A stretch of DNA of 52,033 nt from Pseudomonadota bacterium (GCA_029556915.1 JAKQIT010000039.1:1-52033), one strand, 5' to 3'; shown: positions 36,005-47,494, counted from the stretch's first letter. The notes: a model not told the origin generated them from the sequence alone. Made by a program: numbers and translations.

Positions 36005-38428
36005 ATGTTAAACATTGAGATAGATGGCAAAGCATTAGAAGTAGAGCACGGTAGCACCATCATTGATGCTGCGGATAAAGTGGGTATTGCTATTCCTCGC
36101 TTTTGTTACCACAAAAAGCTGTCAGTAGCTGCAAATTGCCGTATGTGCTTGGTGCAAGTGGAAAATTTTAATAAACCATTGCCTGCATGTGCTACGCCTG
36201 TTGCCGAGGGGATGAAAATTTCCACGCGCTCAAAATCCACCATTGAGGCACAACAAAGTGTGATGGAGTTTTTGCTAATCAATCACCCGCTTGATTGCCC
36301 GATATGCGATCAAGGTGGTGAATGTGAGTTGCAAGATGTTGCAGTAGCTTATGGTGCGAGTGGATCACGCTATACAGAAGAAAAACGTGTGGTAGTAAAT
36401 AAAAATATTGGGCCACTTATTAGCACGGATATGACACGATGCATTCAATGCACACGTTGTGTTCGCTTTTTGCAAGAAGTTGGGGGTATCCAAGAGTTGG
36501 GGATGGTCGGACGAGGTGAACATTCAGAAATAACTGCCTATGTTGATAAAAGCGTTAACTCTGAGTTAAGCGGAAATATTGTTGACCTATGCCCAGTGGG
36601 CGCGCTAACCAGTAAGCCTTTTAGATATTCTGCGCGAAGTTGGGAACTCACTCGCCGCCCTAGTATTGCGCCTCATGACGGCTTGGGCTCTCACATTGAA
36701 GTGCATGTTAAAGATAACAAAGTCATGCGTGTTTTGCCGCGTGAAAAAGAAAGTATTAATGAATGTTGGTTGTCAGACAGAGATCGTTACTCTTATGAAG
36801 GGCTAAATAGTCCTGAACGCTTAAAAGTGCCAATGATTAAGCATAAAGGAACTTGGGTTGAGACAGACTGGAAAACAGCTTTGGAGTTTGCAGCTGGTCA
36901 ATTGAAAGACATAACCAATCAACATGGCGCGGATGCGCTGGGTGTGCTTGTTTCGCCAAATAGCACGATGGAAGAGGGCTATTTAATCAAAGAATTGGCG
37001 CATGGTCTTGGTTGTGGCAATGTGGACTATCGTTTGCGCCAAACTGATTTTAGGTTGGATGGCAAGCGAGTAGGTACTCCTTGGATGGGTGTTAACATCG
37101 ACGAAATTGAGAATTTAGATCGCATCTTGCTGATAGGATCTAATTTACGCAACGAACATCCTTTGTTAGCACAACGCTTTCGAAAAGCTGTAGCAAACGG
37201 TGCTGAACTTTCGGTTGTAAGCCCACTTGATAACAATCCACTTATGCAAATTGCGCATAAAGTGATCGTGCGTCCAAATGATATGGTCAATGTGCTTGGG
37301 CAAATTTTAAAAGCCATGTCTGGCCTGCAACGATTATCACTATGCCTCCCGCCGAAGTTAACAAAACTTTTAGAGGAAATTAAAGTTCGCCCAAATACAC
37401 AAGCGATGGCAGAAAGTTTAGCTGGGCAAGGCAAAGACTACGACCTCATTGCACCGCGAGTTGGGATTTTCTTAGGGAATATGGCGTTAAGTGACCCACG
37501 ATTTACAGAAATGTACAGCATGGCGGAAGCAATTGGCGGCATATCTGGTGCGAAAGGCGGCATTCTGCCTGCGGCTGCGAATAGTACAGGAATGCACTTG
37601 ATGGGGGTAATGCCATCGAGTTTTGGTATGCATGCGCGCGCAATGCTAGAGGTGCCTCGCAAAGCCTATTTATTGTTAAATATCGAACCAGAGCTAGATT
37701 GCCAGCACGCGGCTTTAGCTAAATCTGCAATGGAAAAAGCAGAGTGCGTGGTTGCACTAACTGCATTTAAGTCACAAGCTTTAGAAAATGCTGATATTTT
37801 GCTTCCTATTGCCCCTTTTACAGAAACGTCAGGCACCTATATGAGCATGGAAGGGCGCGTACAAAGTTTTGCTGCCGCTGTTAGGCCGCTAGGGGAATGT
37901 CGCCCTGCCTGGAAAGTGTTGCGCGTATTAGCGAATACACTCGGTTTAAAAGGCTTTGATTTTGAAACCAGTGAGCAAGTGAAAGATAAAATTTTTGGTG
38001 GTGAAAAGCCTTCAACGGTCGCGTGGCAAAACTTGAATAACAATCTCAAAGAGCTGGTTGAAATTGAGATTAATATTAAACATCATGGGTTACAACGAAT
38101 CGGTGAAGTGCCACAGTATGAATCTGACCCGATTGTTCGTCGTTCACAGCCTTTGCAAAAAACCAAATACAATACGCAGCCTATGGCGCGTATGCGTGCA
38201 GAACAGATTTCAGCATTAGGCTTAAATGATGGTGATGTAGTGCTTGTTAAACAGGATAAGGGCAGCGCAGTGTTACAAGTGCGATTAGACAATCATGTAG
38301 CAATGGGTTGTGTGCGTGTTACAGCCTCTCACGAAGGATCAGTTAGTTTAGGTGATCTTATGGGAGACATCACTGTTGAGAAATATACAGAAAAAAACAC
38401 GCGAGATGAGAAAGCGGTGTCACCATGA
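36005..38428 (+). CDS. nuoG: NADH-quinone oxidoreductase subunit G
   Basis: An 807-aa 75-kDa subunit. The N-terminal domain has 2Fe-2S ligands in [18 protein letters not shown] and 4Fe-4S ligands in [18 protein letters not shown] and [11 protein letters not shown]; the C-terminal part is a molybdopterin-oxidoreductase-like fold that lacks a clear cofactor role in complex I. Its stop overlaps the nuoH start (ATGATG/TGA). Confidence 0.96.
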   Translation: MLNIEIDGKALEVEHGSTIIDAADKVGIAIPRFCYHKKLSVAANCRMCLVQVENFNKPLPACATPVAEGMKISTRSKSTIEAQQSVMEFLLINHPLDCPICDQGGECELQDVAVAYGASGSRYTEEKRVVVNKNIGPLISTDMTRCIQCTRCVRFLQEVGGIQELGMVGRGEHSEITAYVDKSVNSELSGNIVDLCPVGALTSKPFRYSARSWELTRRPSIAPHDGLGSHIEVHVKDNKVMRVLPREKESINECWLSDRDRYSYEGLNSPERLKVPMIKHKGTWVETDWKTALEFAAGQLKDITNQHGADALGVLVSPNSTMEEGYLIKELAHGLGCGNVDYRLRQTDFRLDGKRVGTPWMGVNIDEIENLDRILLIGSNLRNEHPLLAQRFRKAVANGAELSVVSPLDNNPLMQIAHKVIVRPNDMVNVLGQILKAMSGLQRLSLCLPPKLTKLLEEIKVRPNTQAMAESLAGQGKDYDLIAPRVGIFLGNMALSDPRFTEMYSMAEAIGGISGAKGGILPAAANSTGMHLMGVMPSSFGMHARAMLEVPRKAYLLLNIEPELDCQHAALAKSAMEKAECVVALTAFKSQALENADILLPIAPFTETSGTYMSMEGRVQSFAAAVRPLGECRPAWKVLRVLANTLGLKGFDFETSEQVKDKIFGGEKPSTVAWQNLNNNLKELVEIEINIKHHGLQRIGEVPQYESDPIVRRSQPLQKTKYNTQPMARMRAEQISALGLNDGDVVLVKQDKGSAVLQVRLDNHVAMGCVRVTASHEGSVSLGDLMGDITVEKYTEKNTRDEKAVSP

Positions 38429-39456
38429 TGGCATGGCTTTCAACTTTATTTGGAAGTTATTGGCCAGCGATAGAAGTCACCGCTTGGACTTTGATTAAAA
38501 TTGTTGCCATCGTAGCGCCGCTGATGGGTGCTGTGGCGTATTTAACGCTGGCAGAGCGCAAAGTAATTGGTTATATGCAGGTGCGTATCGGGCCAAATCG
38601 TGTGGGTTATTTTGGTTTGTTGCAACCGATAGCCGATGGATTAAAGTTACTCTTTAAAGAAATTATTACGCCAACAGCTTCTAATAAAGGGCTATTCTTA
38701 CTTGGTCCAATATTAGCGATTGCACCCGCGCTTGCTGCTTGGGCTGTGGTGCCATTTGATGCCACCTTGGTATTATCGAATGTTGATGCAGGTTTGTTGT
38801 ATATTCTAGCAATGACTTCTGTAGCTGTTTATGGCGTTATTATTGCTGGTTGGGCATCTAACTCAAAATATGCATTTTTAGGATCGTTACGTTCAGCCGC
38901 ACAAATTGTGTCTTATGAAATTGCCATGGGGTTTGCCTTAGTAGGGGTGTTAATGTGTGCCAATTCGCTTAATTTAGGCAAGATTGTAATGGGACAGCAA
39001 GGCGGTTTTTGGCATTGGTATTTCTTGCCATTATTCCCTTTATTTATTGTTTACTTTATCAGTGCAGTCGCTGAAACGAACCGCGCACCATTCGACGTGG
39101 CAGAAGGTGAGTCTGAAATTGTCGCAGGCTTCCATGTGGAATACTCTGGCATGGCGTTCGCAATATTTTTCTTGGCTGAATACGCTAATATTTGGTTGGT
39201 ATGTGCGCTTGCTACCACGATGTTTTTAGGTGGCTGGTTATCACCAGTTCCATTTATACCAGATAGTATTTTATGGTTTTTAGCAAAAATGTGTTTCTTA
39301 GTGTTCTTCTTTTTATGGTTTAGGGCAACTTTCCCACGTTATCGCTATGACCAAATTATGAGATTAGGCTGGAAGGTGTTTATTCCAATTACGATTGTTT
39401 GGATAGTGTTTATTGGCGGTATGATGCAAACTCCATGGGCTCATTTGTTCCACTAA
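38425..39456 (+). CDS. nuoH: NADH-quinone oxidoreductase subunit H
   Basis: A 343-aa eight-helix membrane subunit that contacts the quinone site. [15 protein letters not shown] and the loop [20 protein letters not shown] are conserved. It overlaps nuoG by 4 bp. Confidence 0.97.
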   Translation: MMAWLSTLFGSYWPAIEVTAWTLIKIVAIVAPLMGAVAYLTLAERKVIGYMQVRIGPNRVGYFGLLQPIADGLKLLFKEIITPTASNKGLFLLGPILAIAPALAAWAVVPFDATLVLSNVDAGLLYILAMTSVAVYGVIIAGWASNSKYAFLGSLRSAAQIVSYEIAMGFALVGVLMCANSLNLGKIVMGQQGGFWHWYFLPLFPLFIVYFISAVAETNRAPFDVAEGESEIVAGFHVEYSGMAFAIFFLAEYANIWLVCALATTMFLGGWLSPVPFIPDSILWFLAKMCFLVFFFLWFRATFPRYRYDQIMRLGWKVFIPITIVWIVFIGGMMQTPWAHLFH

Positions 39457-39475
39457 GCGGCTTGCAAGAAAAACT

Positions 39476-39967
39476 ATGTTTAGCAAAATAAAAAATACAT
39501 TATCAAGTTTGATGCTCTGGGAACTGCTCAAAGGTATGGCGCTGACTGGGCGTTACTTTTTTGCGCCTAAAATCACTGTGCAATACCCAGAAGAAAGTAC
39601 GCCACAATCAAATCGATTTCGTGGTTTGCATGCTTTGCGTCGCTATGCTAACGGTGAAGAACGTTGTATTGCATGTAAACTTTGTGAAGCGGTCTGCCCT
39701 GCAATGGCAATCACTATTGAATCAGAACAGCGTGAAGATAATACGCGCCGAACGACACGTTATGATATTGACTTAACTAAATGCATTTTTTGCGGTATGT
39801 GTGAAGAATCCTGCCCAGTAGATTCGATTGTAGAAACTCGAATTTTTGATTACCACGGTGAACAAAAGGGCGACTTAATTTACACGAAAGATATGTTGCT
39901 TGCCGTTGGTGATAAGCATGAAAAACAAATTGCGGCTGACCGAGCCATTGATAAAGTGTTTAGGTAA
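39476..39967 (+). CDS. nuoI: NADH-quinone oxidoreductase subunit I
   Basis: A 163-aa peripheral subunit with two ferredoxin-type 4Fe-4S clusters (N6a, N6b): [12 protein letters not shown] and [12 protein letters not shown]. An amphipathic N-terminal helix anchors it to the membrane. Confidence 0.97.
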   Translation: MFSKIKNTLSSLMLWELLKGMALTGRYFFAPKITVQYPEESTPQSNRFRGLHALRRYANGEERCIACKLCEAVCPAMAITIESEQREDNTRRTTRYDIDLTKCIFCGMCEESCPVDSIVETRIFDYHGEQKGDLIYTKDMLLAVGDKHEKQIAADRAIDKVFR

Positions 39968-39979
39968 GGGTATGACACG

Positions 39980-40642
39980 ATGACATTATTTGGATTACCT
40001 TTTACGAACATAGTGTTTTACGCGCTGTCTGCCATTTTGCTGTTTGCAGCAGTACGCGTGATTACGACCCGCAACCCAGTATATGCAGCACTTAATTTAG
40101 TGTTAGCATTTTTTACTGCTGCAGGTATTTGGTTGTTGTTAGAAGCTGAGTTTTTAGCGATTGCCTTGGTTTTAGTGTATGTAGGTGCAGTGATGGTGTT
40201 GTTTTTATTCGTGGTGATGATGCTGGATATAAACCTAGATAAATTACGCGAAGGTTTTTGGAATGCCTTACCAGTGGCCTTACCAATAGGTGGTTTGATG
40301 GCTGTAGAGATGGCGATGATTGTTGGTGTCAGAAACTTTGGAGCAGATAGGGTGGCAGCGCCAGCCAGTAAAACGGCTGAATACAGTAATACCGCAGAGT
40401 TAGGGCGAGTGCTCTATACAGATTACTTGCTTGCTTTCGAGTTGGCCTCAGTTGTTTTGTTGGTAGCGATTGTAGCTGCCATTGCATTAACTTTAAGAGA
40501 GCGCCGCGAAAGTAAGTCCGTAAATCCTGCTGAACAAGTACTGGTGAAAAAAGAAGACAGATTGCGCGTGTTGAAAATGGATGCTGTTGTAGAGCATGTT
40601 GAAATGCAGGCGGAATCAATCAATAGTGAGGCTAAACTATGA
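39980..40642 (+). CDS. nuoJ: NADH-quinone oxidoreductase subunit J
   Basis: A 220-aa membrane subunit with five helices ([38 protein letters not shown]). The last 50 residues are hydrophilic and charged. Its stop overlaps the nuoK start by 4 bp (ATGA). Confidence 0.95.
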   Translation: MTLFGLPFTNIVFYALSAILLFAAVRVITTRNPVYAALNLVLAFFTAAGIWLLLEAEFLAIALVLVYVGAVMVLFLFVVMMLDINLDKLREGFWNALPVALPIGGLMAVEMAMIVGVRNFGADRVAAPASKTAEYSNTAELGRVLYTDYLLAFELASVVLLVAIVAAIALTLRERRESKSVNPAEQVLVKKEDRLRVLKMDAVVEHVEMQAESINSEAKL

Positions 40643-40956
40643 TGCATTTAAATGTTGGCTTATCACATTACCTTATTTTAGGTTCGCTATTATTTGCTAT
40701 CAGCGTGATTGGTATTTTTTTAAATCGTAAAAACGTCATCATTTTATTGATGGCTATTGAGTTAATGTTGCTAGCGGTTAATCTGAATTTTATTGCCTTT
40801 GCACATTACTTAAATGATGTAGCTGGGCAAGTATTTGTGTTTTTTATATTAACAGTCGCGGCGGCTGAGTCTGCTATCGGCTTGGCAATATTAGTGGTGC
40901 TTTTTAGAAATTTACGCACAATTAATGTGGACGATTTAGATTCATTAAAAGGCTGA
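40639..40956 (+). CDS. nuoK: NADH-quinone oxidoreductase subunit K
   Basis: A 105-aa three-helix membrane subunit. [16 protein letters not shown] holds the conserved Glu and [18 protein letters not shown] the second Glu region of proton transfer. GAGG lies 7 nt before the ATG at 40639. Confidence 0.95.
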   Translation: MMHLNVGLSHYLILGSLLFAISVIGIFLNRKNVIILLMAIELMLLAVNLNFIAFAHYLNDVAGQVFVFFILTVAAAESAIGLAILVVLFRNLRTINVDDLDSLKG

Positions 40957-40961
40957 TGCGC

Positions 40962-42989
40962 ATGACAATGCCTCAAATTTACTTAGCTATTCCGCTACTG
41001 CCTTTATTAGCAGCAATTATTATTGGTCTATTTGGTAAGAAGTTGCCAAGATTTTTTGCCCATACGATTACAATATTAGGTGTTGGCGCATCCTTTGTAT
41101 TGTCAGTGCAAGTGCTGCAACATGCTATGGTAAACCCACCGTACAATGAAACCGTGTTTTCATGGCTCAAAAGCGGTAACTATGCATTTGAAGTTGGTTT
41201 TTTAATAGACCGATTAAGCGCAATGATGATGGTTGTTGTGACTTTCGTTTCACTTATGGTGCATATTTATACCATCGGATACATGGCGGAAGATAAGGGC
41301 TATGCAAGATTTTTTAGTTACATCTCGCTGTTTACCTTTGCAATGTTGATGTTGGTGATGTCCAACAATTTCATGCAATTATTTTTTGGATGGGAAGCAG
41401 TAGGTTTGGTTTCTTATCTACTTATTGGTTTTTGGTACACTCGTCCAACAGCCATCTATGCAAACTTAAAAGCTTTTTTAGTCAATCGTGTTGGTGACTT
41501 TGGTTTCTTGCTAGGCATTGGTCTAGTGTTGTTTCACTTTGGTAGTTTGGATTATGCCGCGGTTTTTTCTGTGGCGCCTCAGATGGCTGATGCCAAAATT
41601 AGTTTAATTGGCAATGCGCAGTGGTCATTGATGACGGTCACTTGTATATTGCTATTTATTGGCGCGATGGGTAAGTCTGCGCAGGTGCCACTACACGTTT
41701 GGTTGCCAGATTCGATGGAGGGTCCTACTCCAATTTCAGCGCTGATTCACGCTGCAACGATGGTAACAGCGGGTATTTTCATGGTTGCTCGGATGTCGCC
41801 ATTATTTGAATTGTCTTCTACTGCACTATCTTTTGTGATGATTATAGGTGCAATCACTGCGCTCTTTATGGGCTTTCTTGGGATTATTCAAAACGATATC
41901 AAGCGGGTAGTTGCATATTCCACCTTGTCTCAGCTAGGTTACATGACGGTAGCGCTAGGCGCGTCAGCTTATTCAGTGGCAATTTTCCACTTGATGACAC
42001 ACGCGTTTTTTAAGGCATTATTATTTTTAGGTGCAGGTGCAGTGATTATGGGTATGCACCATGATCAAGACATTCGCAACATGGGGAACTTAAAAAAATA
42101 CATGCCTGTGACTTGGATTACATCACTTATTGGTTCGCTAGCTTTAATCGGCACACCGTTTCTATCTGGCTTTTACTCAAAAGACAGTATCATTGAAGCA
42201 GCAAAAGCTTCTACCATTACTGGTAGTACATTCGCCTACCTTGCGGTCTTAATAGGCGTATTTGTAACTGCATTTTATAGTTTCCGCATGTACTTTTTAG
42301 TGTTCCATGGAGAAGAAAAATGGCGTAAACCTAAACATGATGCGCATCACGACGATCATCATGATGAAGATCATCATCATGGTTTAGGGCCAAAAGATAG
42401 TCCACACGAGCCAAGTTGGGTAGTTAAATTGCCATTAATTTTATTGGCTATTCCTTCGCTAGCTATTGGTTATTTTGCAATTGAGCCGATGTTATTTGGA
42501 GACTTTTTCAAAGGTGTAATTACAGTCAATGCTGAAGCACATCCAGCTATGCATACGTTAGCACATCATTGGCACACAATTTATCATTCCGCAGTAGGAA
42601 TGGCGTTACATAGTTTGATGACATTACCCCTGTTGTTAGCTGTATCTGGGGTTGTTACTGCTTATTATTTTTATATGAAGCGTCCAGATATTCCAGCAGC
42701 TATTCAAGCTAAATATAAGATGATTAACCGTGTGTTAGAAAATAAATATGGTTTTGATAGCTTTAACGAACGTTTTTTTGCTGCGGGCTCTCGCTTTATT
42801 GGCAATAAGTTATGGCAAATTGGAGATGTAAAATTGATTGATGGCGTAATGGTAAATGGAACTGCCAACTTGATTGGTAAGCTTTCAACCATCATAAGAA
42901 AATTACAAACGGGCTTAATCTATCATTATGCGTTTGCCATGATTATTGGCGTATTTTTAATGCTAACTTTTTTTACTAAAGTACACTAA
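40962..42989 (+). CDS. nuoL: NADH-quinone oxidoreductase subunit L
   Basis: A 675-aa antiporter-like subunit with 16 or so helices and the long lateral helix. FGWEAVGLVSYLLIGFW and HVWLPDSMEGPTPISALIHA are conserved. A His/Asp-rich loop (HHDDHHDEDHHHG) lies at about 42346-42380. The ATG at 40962 has AGG 9 nt upstream and is preferred to 40956, which overlaps the nuoK stop (TGATG). Confidence 0.95.
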   Translation: MTMPQIYLAIPLLPLLAAIIIGLFGKKLPRFFAHTITILGVGASFVLSVQVLQHAMVNPPYNETVFSWLKSGNYAFEVGFLIDRLSAMMMVVVTFVSLMVHIYTIGYMAEDKGYARFFSYISLFTFAMLMLVMSNNFMQLFFGWEAVGLVSYLLIGFWYTRPTAIYANLKAFLVNRVGDFGFLLGIGLVLFHFGSLDYAAVFSVAPQMADAKISLIGNAQWSLMTVTCILLFIGAMGKSAQVPLHVWLPDSMEGPTPISALIHAATMVTAGIFMVARMSPLFELSSTALSFVMIIGAITALFMGFLGIIQNDIKRVVAYSTLSQLGYMTVALGASAYSVAIFHLMTHAFFKALLFLGAGAVIMGMHHDQDIRNMGNLKKYMPVTWITSLIGSLALIGTPFLSGFYSKDSIIEAAKASTITGSTFAYLAVLIGVFVTAFYSFRMYFLVFHGEEKWRKPKHDAHHDDHHDEDHHHGLGPKDSPHEPSWVVKLPLILLAIPSLAIGYFAIEPMLFGDFFKGVITVNAEAHPAMHTLAHHWHTIYHSAVGMALHSLMTLPLLLAVSGVVTAYYFYMKRPDIPAAIQAKYKMINRVLENKYGFDSFNERFFAAGSRFIGNKLWQIGDVKLIDGVMVNGTANLIGKLSTIIRKLQTGLIYHYAFAMIIGVFLMLTFFTKVH

Positions 42990-44501
42990 ATGCAAGCTTT
43001 TATTAATCAACATCTTTTAAGTTTTGCAATATGGATGCCAATTTTAGCAGGCATTGTTGTATTAGCTATTTCGAGTGAAAAAACTCCAAATGTAACGCGT
43101 TGGTTAGCTTTACTGGCCGGGATTGCTAGCTTTTTGGTAACAATTCCCCTATATACACACTTTAACTTCGCGGATGGAGGTTTTCAGTTTCAAGAAAGCT
43201 TTCAGTGGATTCCCGCCTTTAATATCAACTATCATTTAGGTGTCGATGGTATTGCTATTCCACTGATATTATTGACGAGTTTTACTACCGTAATTGTCAT
43301 TATTTCTGCTTGGGAAGTGATAGAAAAACGCGTGGCACAGTACATGGCTGCCTTTCTTATCATGAGTGGTTTGATGATAGGTGTATTTAGTGCCATCGAT
43401 GCGATTTTGTATTATGTGTTTTGGGAGGCGATGCTAATTCCCATGTTTTTGGTAATTGGTATTTGGGGTGGGCCAAATCGGGTATATGCCACGATTAAAT
43501 TTTTCTTATACACCTTGCTAGGCTCGCTGCTAATGCTGGTCGCGTTTATCTTTTTATTTTATCAAACAGGTTCGTTTGCAATTACTGATTACTATGCACT
43601 TCAAATGCCTATGCGCGTGCAAGTGCTGATTTTCTTAGCATTTTTTGCAGCTTTTGCTGTAAAAATTCCCATGTGGCCTGTACATACTTGGTTACCAGAT
43701 GCGCACGTGGAAGCCCCAACAGGTGGTTCCGTTGTGCTGGCTGCAATTGCGTTGAAATTAGGCGGTTATAGCTTTTTACGCTTTGCCATGCCAATTGCAC
43801 CAGATGCATCACACTATTTAAGTAAATACATGATTGCTTTATCACTCATTGCCATTGTATATATTGCATTGGTTGCCTTAGTGCAAAAAGACATGAAAAA
43901 GCTCATTGCATACTCATCAATTTCGCACATGGGATTTGTTACGCTAGGATTTTTTATCTTTAATAACATCGCACTTGAAGGTGCCGTGGTGCAGATGATT
44001 TCGCATGGCTTTATTTCGGCGGCCATGTTCTTATGTGTTGGCGTTCTTTACGACCGCGTGCACAGTCGTCAAATAGATTCTTATGGTGGGGTTGCTAATA
44101 CCATGCCGATGTTTGCTGCGTTTTTTGTATTATTTGCGATGGCCAACAGTGGTTTACCTGGTACATCAGGTTTTGTGGGTGAATTTATGGTGATTTTGGG
44201 GGCTATTCATGCAAATTTCTGGTATGCCTTCCTTGCATCATTTACGCTAATATTTGGCGCGGCTTATACCTTATGGATGGTTAAACGTGTCATTTATGGT
44301 GAGATTGCCAATGACAAAGTCGCCGCTTTAAAAGATTTGAATAAACGCGAATTTTTGATTTTGGCAATTCTAGCGGTTCTGGTCTTAGCAATGGGGATTT
44401 ACCCAGAACCGTTGACTGATATGACTAATGCAACCGTGACGCAACTCCTTTCACATTTAGGGCAAAGCAAGATTCCTGCTGCATTGCCAACAGGTCTTTA
44501 A
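42990..44501 (+). CDS. nuoM: NADH-quinone oxidoreductase subunit M
   Basis: A 503-aa antiporter-like proton-pumping subunit with 14 helices. FWEAMLIPMFLVIGIWG (Glu of the pump site) and HTWLPDAHVEAPTGGSV with the Lys-containing helices are conserved. It starts directly after the nuoL stop. Confidence 0.96.
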   Translation: MQAFINQHLLSFAIWMPILAGIVVLAISSEKTPNVTRWLALLAGIASFLVTIPLYTHFNFADGGFQFQESFQWIPAFNINYHLGVDGIAIPLILLTSFTTVIVIISAWEVIEKRVAQYMAAFLIMSGLMIGVFSAIDAILYYVFWEAMLIPMFLVIGIWGGPNRVYATIKFFLYTLLGSLLMLVAFIFLFYQTGSFAITDYYALQMPMRVQVLIFLAFFAAFAVKIPMWPVHTWLPDAHVEAPTGGSVVLAAIALKLGGYSFLRFAMPIAPDASHYLSKYMIALSLIAIVYIALVALVQKDMKKLIAYSSISHMGFVTLGFFIFNNIALEGAVVQMISHGFISAAMFLCVGVLYDRVHSRQIDSYGGVANTMPMFAAFFVLFAMANSGLPGTSGFVGEFMVILGAIHANFWYAFLASFTLIFGAAYTLWMVKRVIYGEIANDKVAALKDLNKREFLILAILAVLVLAMGIYPEPLTDMTNATVTQLLSHLGQSKIPAALPTGL

Positions 44502-44504
44502 GTT

Positions 44505-45965
44505 ATGGAAAATATTAAATACGACCTCTTAAGTGTATTGCCAGAAATGATTATATTAGGCATGGCGATGGTCATTTTGCTGGCTGATTTATTTTTAAAA
44601 AAACGTGATCGCCTCGCTATATATTTACTCTCACAGGTCACATTAATACTTGCAGCCTATGCAACCTTCACCTCACATGTGCCAAGCGTCGGCTACGCCT
44701 TTACTGGGATGTTTGTTGACGACCCCCTTGCAGACGTAATCAAGCTGATGATTTATTTGGGTACCTCACTGATCTTTGTTTATAGCCGACAATACATCAC
44801 GTTGCGCAATATGTATTCTGGTGAGTTTTATGCACTGGTGCTATTTGCAGTAGTAGGCATGATGATGATGGTGTCTGGGCAAAGCATGCTTACGCTCTAC
44901 ATTGGTCTGGAGCTGCTTTCATTAAGCCTCTATGCCTTAGTGGCGCTTGACCGTGAAAACGCCCGTGCTACAGAGGCGGCAATGAAATATTTTGTTCTTG
45001 GTGCATTGGCATCTGGCATGTTGCTCTATGGCATGAGCATGATTTATGGTATGACGGGTAGCTTAAATATTGCTGACATCAATAATGCAATGATGCATGC
45101 ACCTTTACCGAATAAAGATTTGCACGCAGTATTGATATTGGGTTTGGTGTTTATCGTCGCTGGCTTAGCATTTAAATTAGGTGCTGTGCCGTTTCATATG
45201 TGGGTGCCAGATGTTTATCAGGGTTCACCTACGGCAATGACTATGTTAATTGGCTCCGTGCCTAAGCTGGCAGCTTTTGCCTTTGTGATTCGTCTGCTAG
45301 CTCAAGGTTTGCAAGTCATGCATGTGGATTGGCAGCAAATGCTAATGATCATGGCAGTGCTGTCTATCGTAATCGGCAACATTACCGCTATTGCTCAGAC
45401 TAACTTAAAACGTATGTTGGCCTATTCCACCATTTCGCATATTGGATTTATGCTGTATGGCTTAATGAGTGCAAGCCAAAATGGTTACACTTCTTCATTG
45501 TTTTATATTGCAAGCTACGTGCTTATGACGCTTGCTGGCTTTGGCATGATTTTACTGTTATCACGCAAAGGTTTTGAGGCCGATCAACTTGAGGATTTAA
45601 AAGGCTTAAATCAGCGTAGCCCATGGCATGCATTTTTGATGTTAATTGTGATGTTTAGCATGGCGGGAGTGCCTCCAACTTTAGGATTTTATGCCAAATT
45701 CGCAGTGTTGCAGGCAGCCTTTGCAGCAGGCTATTTATGGCTAGTGGTATTTGCTGTGTTAATTGCTGTTATAGGAGCGTTCTACTATTTACGCGTGGTA
45801 AAGTTGATGTATTTTGACGAACCAAAAGATCATTCGCCCATTAGCGCCCCATTTGATATGCGTATTGTGTTAGGTGTAAATGCATTCGGTTTATTAGTTA
45901 TAGGCTTGATGCCGCAAAAAATGATGGAATTTTGTTATTACGCAATTGCGGCGAGTATAAATTAA
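44505..45965 (+). CDS. nuoN: NADH-quinone oxidoreductase subunit N
   Basis: A 486-aa antiporter-like subunit closing the operon. LYIGLELLSLSLYALVAL and FHMWVPDVYQGSPTAMTM are the family motifs. No terminator was found after it; the next gene is 27 nt downstream. Confidence 0.96.
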   Translation: MENIKYDLLSVLPEMIILGMAMVILLADLFLKKRDRLAIYLLSQVTLILAAYATFTSHVPSVGYAFTGMFVDDPLADVIKLMIYLGTSLIFVYSRQYITLRNMYSGEFYALVLFAVVGMMMMVSGQSMLTLYIGLELLSLSLYALVALDRENARATEAAMKYFVLGALASGMLLYGMSMIYGMTGSLNIADINNAMMHAPLPNKDLHAVLILGLVFIVAGLAFKLGAVPFHMWVPDVYQGSPTAMTMLIGSVPKLAAFAFVIRLLAQGLQVMHVDWQQMLMIMAVLSIVIGNITAIAQTNLKRMLAYSTISHIGFMLYGLMSASQNGYTSSLFYIASYVLMTLAGFGMILLLSRKGFEADQLEDLKGLNQRSPWHAFLMLIVMFSMAGVPPTLGFYAKFAVLQAAFAAGYLWLVVFAVLIAVIGAFYYLRVVKLMYFDEPKDHSPISAPFDMRIVLGVNAFGLLVIGLMPQKMMEFCYYAIAASIN

Positions 45966-45992
45966 CCAATAATAAAACGTGGAGAGGCTAAC

Positions 45993-46847
45993 ATGCGCTT
46001 AGAAAATGAACGCGAAAGTAGCAATGTTGAAGATAGACGCGGAGCACGCATGCCAGGCGGGCGAGCTGGCGGCATTGGACTTGGTACTATTGCATTAGCC
46101 TTGGTAGCGATGTATTTTGGCGTTGATCCATCAGTGGTGCTTAATATGGGGCAGGGCATGCAGCAACCTGTTGAAGTAGAAGCCCAACCAATTCCCGCCG
46201 ATGACCCAATGGCTAAATTTGTGGCTAAGGTGCTGGGCAGTACAGAAGACACGTGGGGTAAAATTTTTAAAAATGCAGGGCATCAATACCCAGCGCCAAA
46301 ACTTGTACTTTTCAGTGGCGCCACGCCTACAGCATGCGGCACAGGCCAAGCAGCCATGGGGCCATTTTACTGCCCGGGCGACCAAAAAGTGTATATTGAT
46401 TTAGGCTTTTACAATGAAATGAAAAACCGTTTTAATGCGCCGGGTGATTTTGCACAAGCATATGTCATTGCGCATGAAGTCGGGCATCATATACAAAACT
46501 TAATGGGTACTTCCGATAAAGTGCAGCAAGCGCGCCAAAGCGCTGGCAGTGAAGCACAAGCAAATCAATATTCAGTACGCTTGGAGTTGCAAGCAGATTG
46601 CTATGCAGGCGTTTGGGCGCACCATGCAGATGGTGCCAACCGTATTTTAGAGCAGGGCGATGTGGAAGAAGCCATGAAAGCCGCTGCAGCCATTGGTGAC
46701 GATGCATTGCAAAAACAAGCGCAAGGGTATGCCGTGCCAGATAGCTTTACGCACGGTACTTCTCAGCAACGCATGCGTTGGTTTAACCAAGGCTTATCCG
46801 TGGGCGACATCAATAAATGCGACACTTTTAGCGTGGCCAATATTTAG
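45993..46847 (+). CDS. ypfJ: neutral zinc metallopeptidase, YpfJ family
   Basis: A 284-aa membrane-anchored protein. One hydrophobic segment (GIGLGTIALALVAMYFG) follows a short charged N terminus. AYVIAHEVGHHIQNL is the HExxH zinc motif with the downstream Glu/Asp ligands (ELQADCYAGVWAHH). The family is annotated neutral zinc metallopeptidase; the substrate is unknown. GGAGAGG precedes the ATG and the gap to nuoN is small, so it may be co-transcribed with nuo. A strong terminator follows. Confidence 0.9.
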   Translation: MRLENERESSNVEDRRGARMPGGRAGGIGLGTIALALVAMYFGVDPSVVLNMGQGMQQPVEVEAQPIPADDPMAKFVAKVLGSTEDTWGKIFKNAGHQYPAPKLVLFSGATPTACGTGQAAMGPFYCPGDQKVYIDLGFYNEMKNRFNAPGDFAQAYVIAHEVGHHIQNLMGTSDKVQQARQSAGSEAQANQYSVRLELQADCYAGVWAHHADGANRILEQGDVEEAMKAAAAIGDDALQKQAQGYAVPDSFTHGTSQQRMRWFNQGLSVGDINKCDTFSVANI

Positions 46848-46867
46848 CCAACTTGTTTTACTAACAA

Positions 46868-46917
46868 TAAAAGGCACGAAAATTAGCCATGTTAATTTCG
46901 TGCCTTTTGTGTTTTTA
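46868..46917 (+). terminator. Rho-independent terminator after the metallopeptidase
   Basis: AAAAGGCACGAAAATTA pairs with TAATTTCGTGCCTTTT (16-17 bp stem), then TGTGTTTTT. This is the most convincing terminator in the window and likely ends the nuo-ypfJ transcript. Confidence 0.85.
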
Positions 46918-46948
46918 ATGAATTAGATATTTGTATAACCAATACCTT

Positions 46949-47488
46949 ATGACCGACCTTACCGAACATCTCATCAGCACGCAAACCATTGCCAGCGGCG
47001 GCATGCTCACTGTCAAGCGCGACCAAGTGCGATTGCCAAATGGCTTAACAGGGCAGCGTGAATACGTCATACACCCAGGTGCAGTGGTGGTGGTGCCGAT
47101 GTTGCCCAACGGCAATGTGCTGTTAGAAAAGCAGTTTCGTTACCCGTTGCACCAAGTATTTATTGAGTTGCCAGCAGGCAAGATTGATGCAGGCGAGCCA
47201 ACTTTGACTACAGGTCAGCGCGAGTTGCTAGAAGAAACAGGCTATACCGCGCGTGAATGGGTTAAATTAGGTCATCAGCATCCCTGTATTGGTTACTCCA
47301 ACGAAGTTATCCATATTTATTTAGCACTAGGGCTAACCGCAGGCGAACACAGACGTGATGAAGATGAAGCTTTAGAAGTTTTTGATGTGCCTTTTGAGGA
47401 GTGTATTGCCATGATTTTAAGGGGCGAAATTACTGATGGCAAAACCATTGTGGCTCTTTACTTGGCTGAAAAATATCTACAAAAATAA
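46949..47488 (+). CDS. NUDIX hydrolase, ADP-ribose pyrophosphatase-like
   Basis: A 179-aa protein. The Nudix box starts GKIDAGEP and continues with RELLEETGYTA (pattern Gx5Ex7REUxEExGU). ELPAGKIDAGEP and VIHIYLALGL resemble NudF-like ADP-ribose pyrophosphatases. The ATG at 46949 is preferred to a TTG at 46931; no strong RBS exists for either. It is 6 nt from the transglycosylase gene, suggesting an operon. Confidence 0.88.
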   Translation: MTDLTEHLISTQTIASGGMLTVKRDQVRLPNGLTGQREYVIHPGAVVVVPMLPNGNVLLEKQFRYPLHQVFIELPAGKIDAGEPTLTTGQRELLEETGYTAREWVKLGHQHPCIGYSNEVIHIYLALGLTAGEHRRDEDEALEVFDVPFEECIAMILRGEITDGKTIVALYLAEKYLQK

Positions 47489-47494
47489 GCGGAT

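Noticed and set aside
42340-42380. Short tandem repeats coding the His-rich NuoL loop as a DNA repeat or CRISPR
   Set aside because: It is low-complexity coding sequence (His and Asp codons); there are no spacers or true unit repeats.
40979-42895. Reverse ORFs inside nuoL
   Set aside because: Shadows of a conserved gene, without RBS or motifs.
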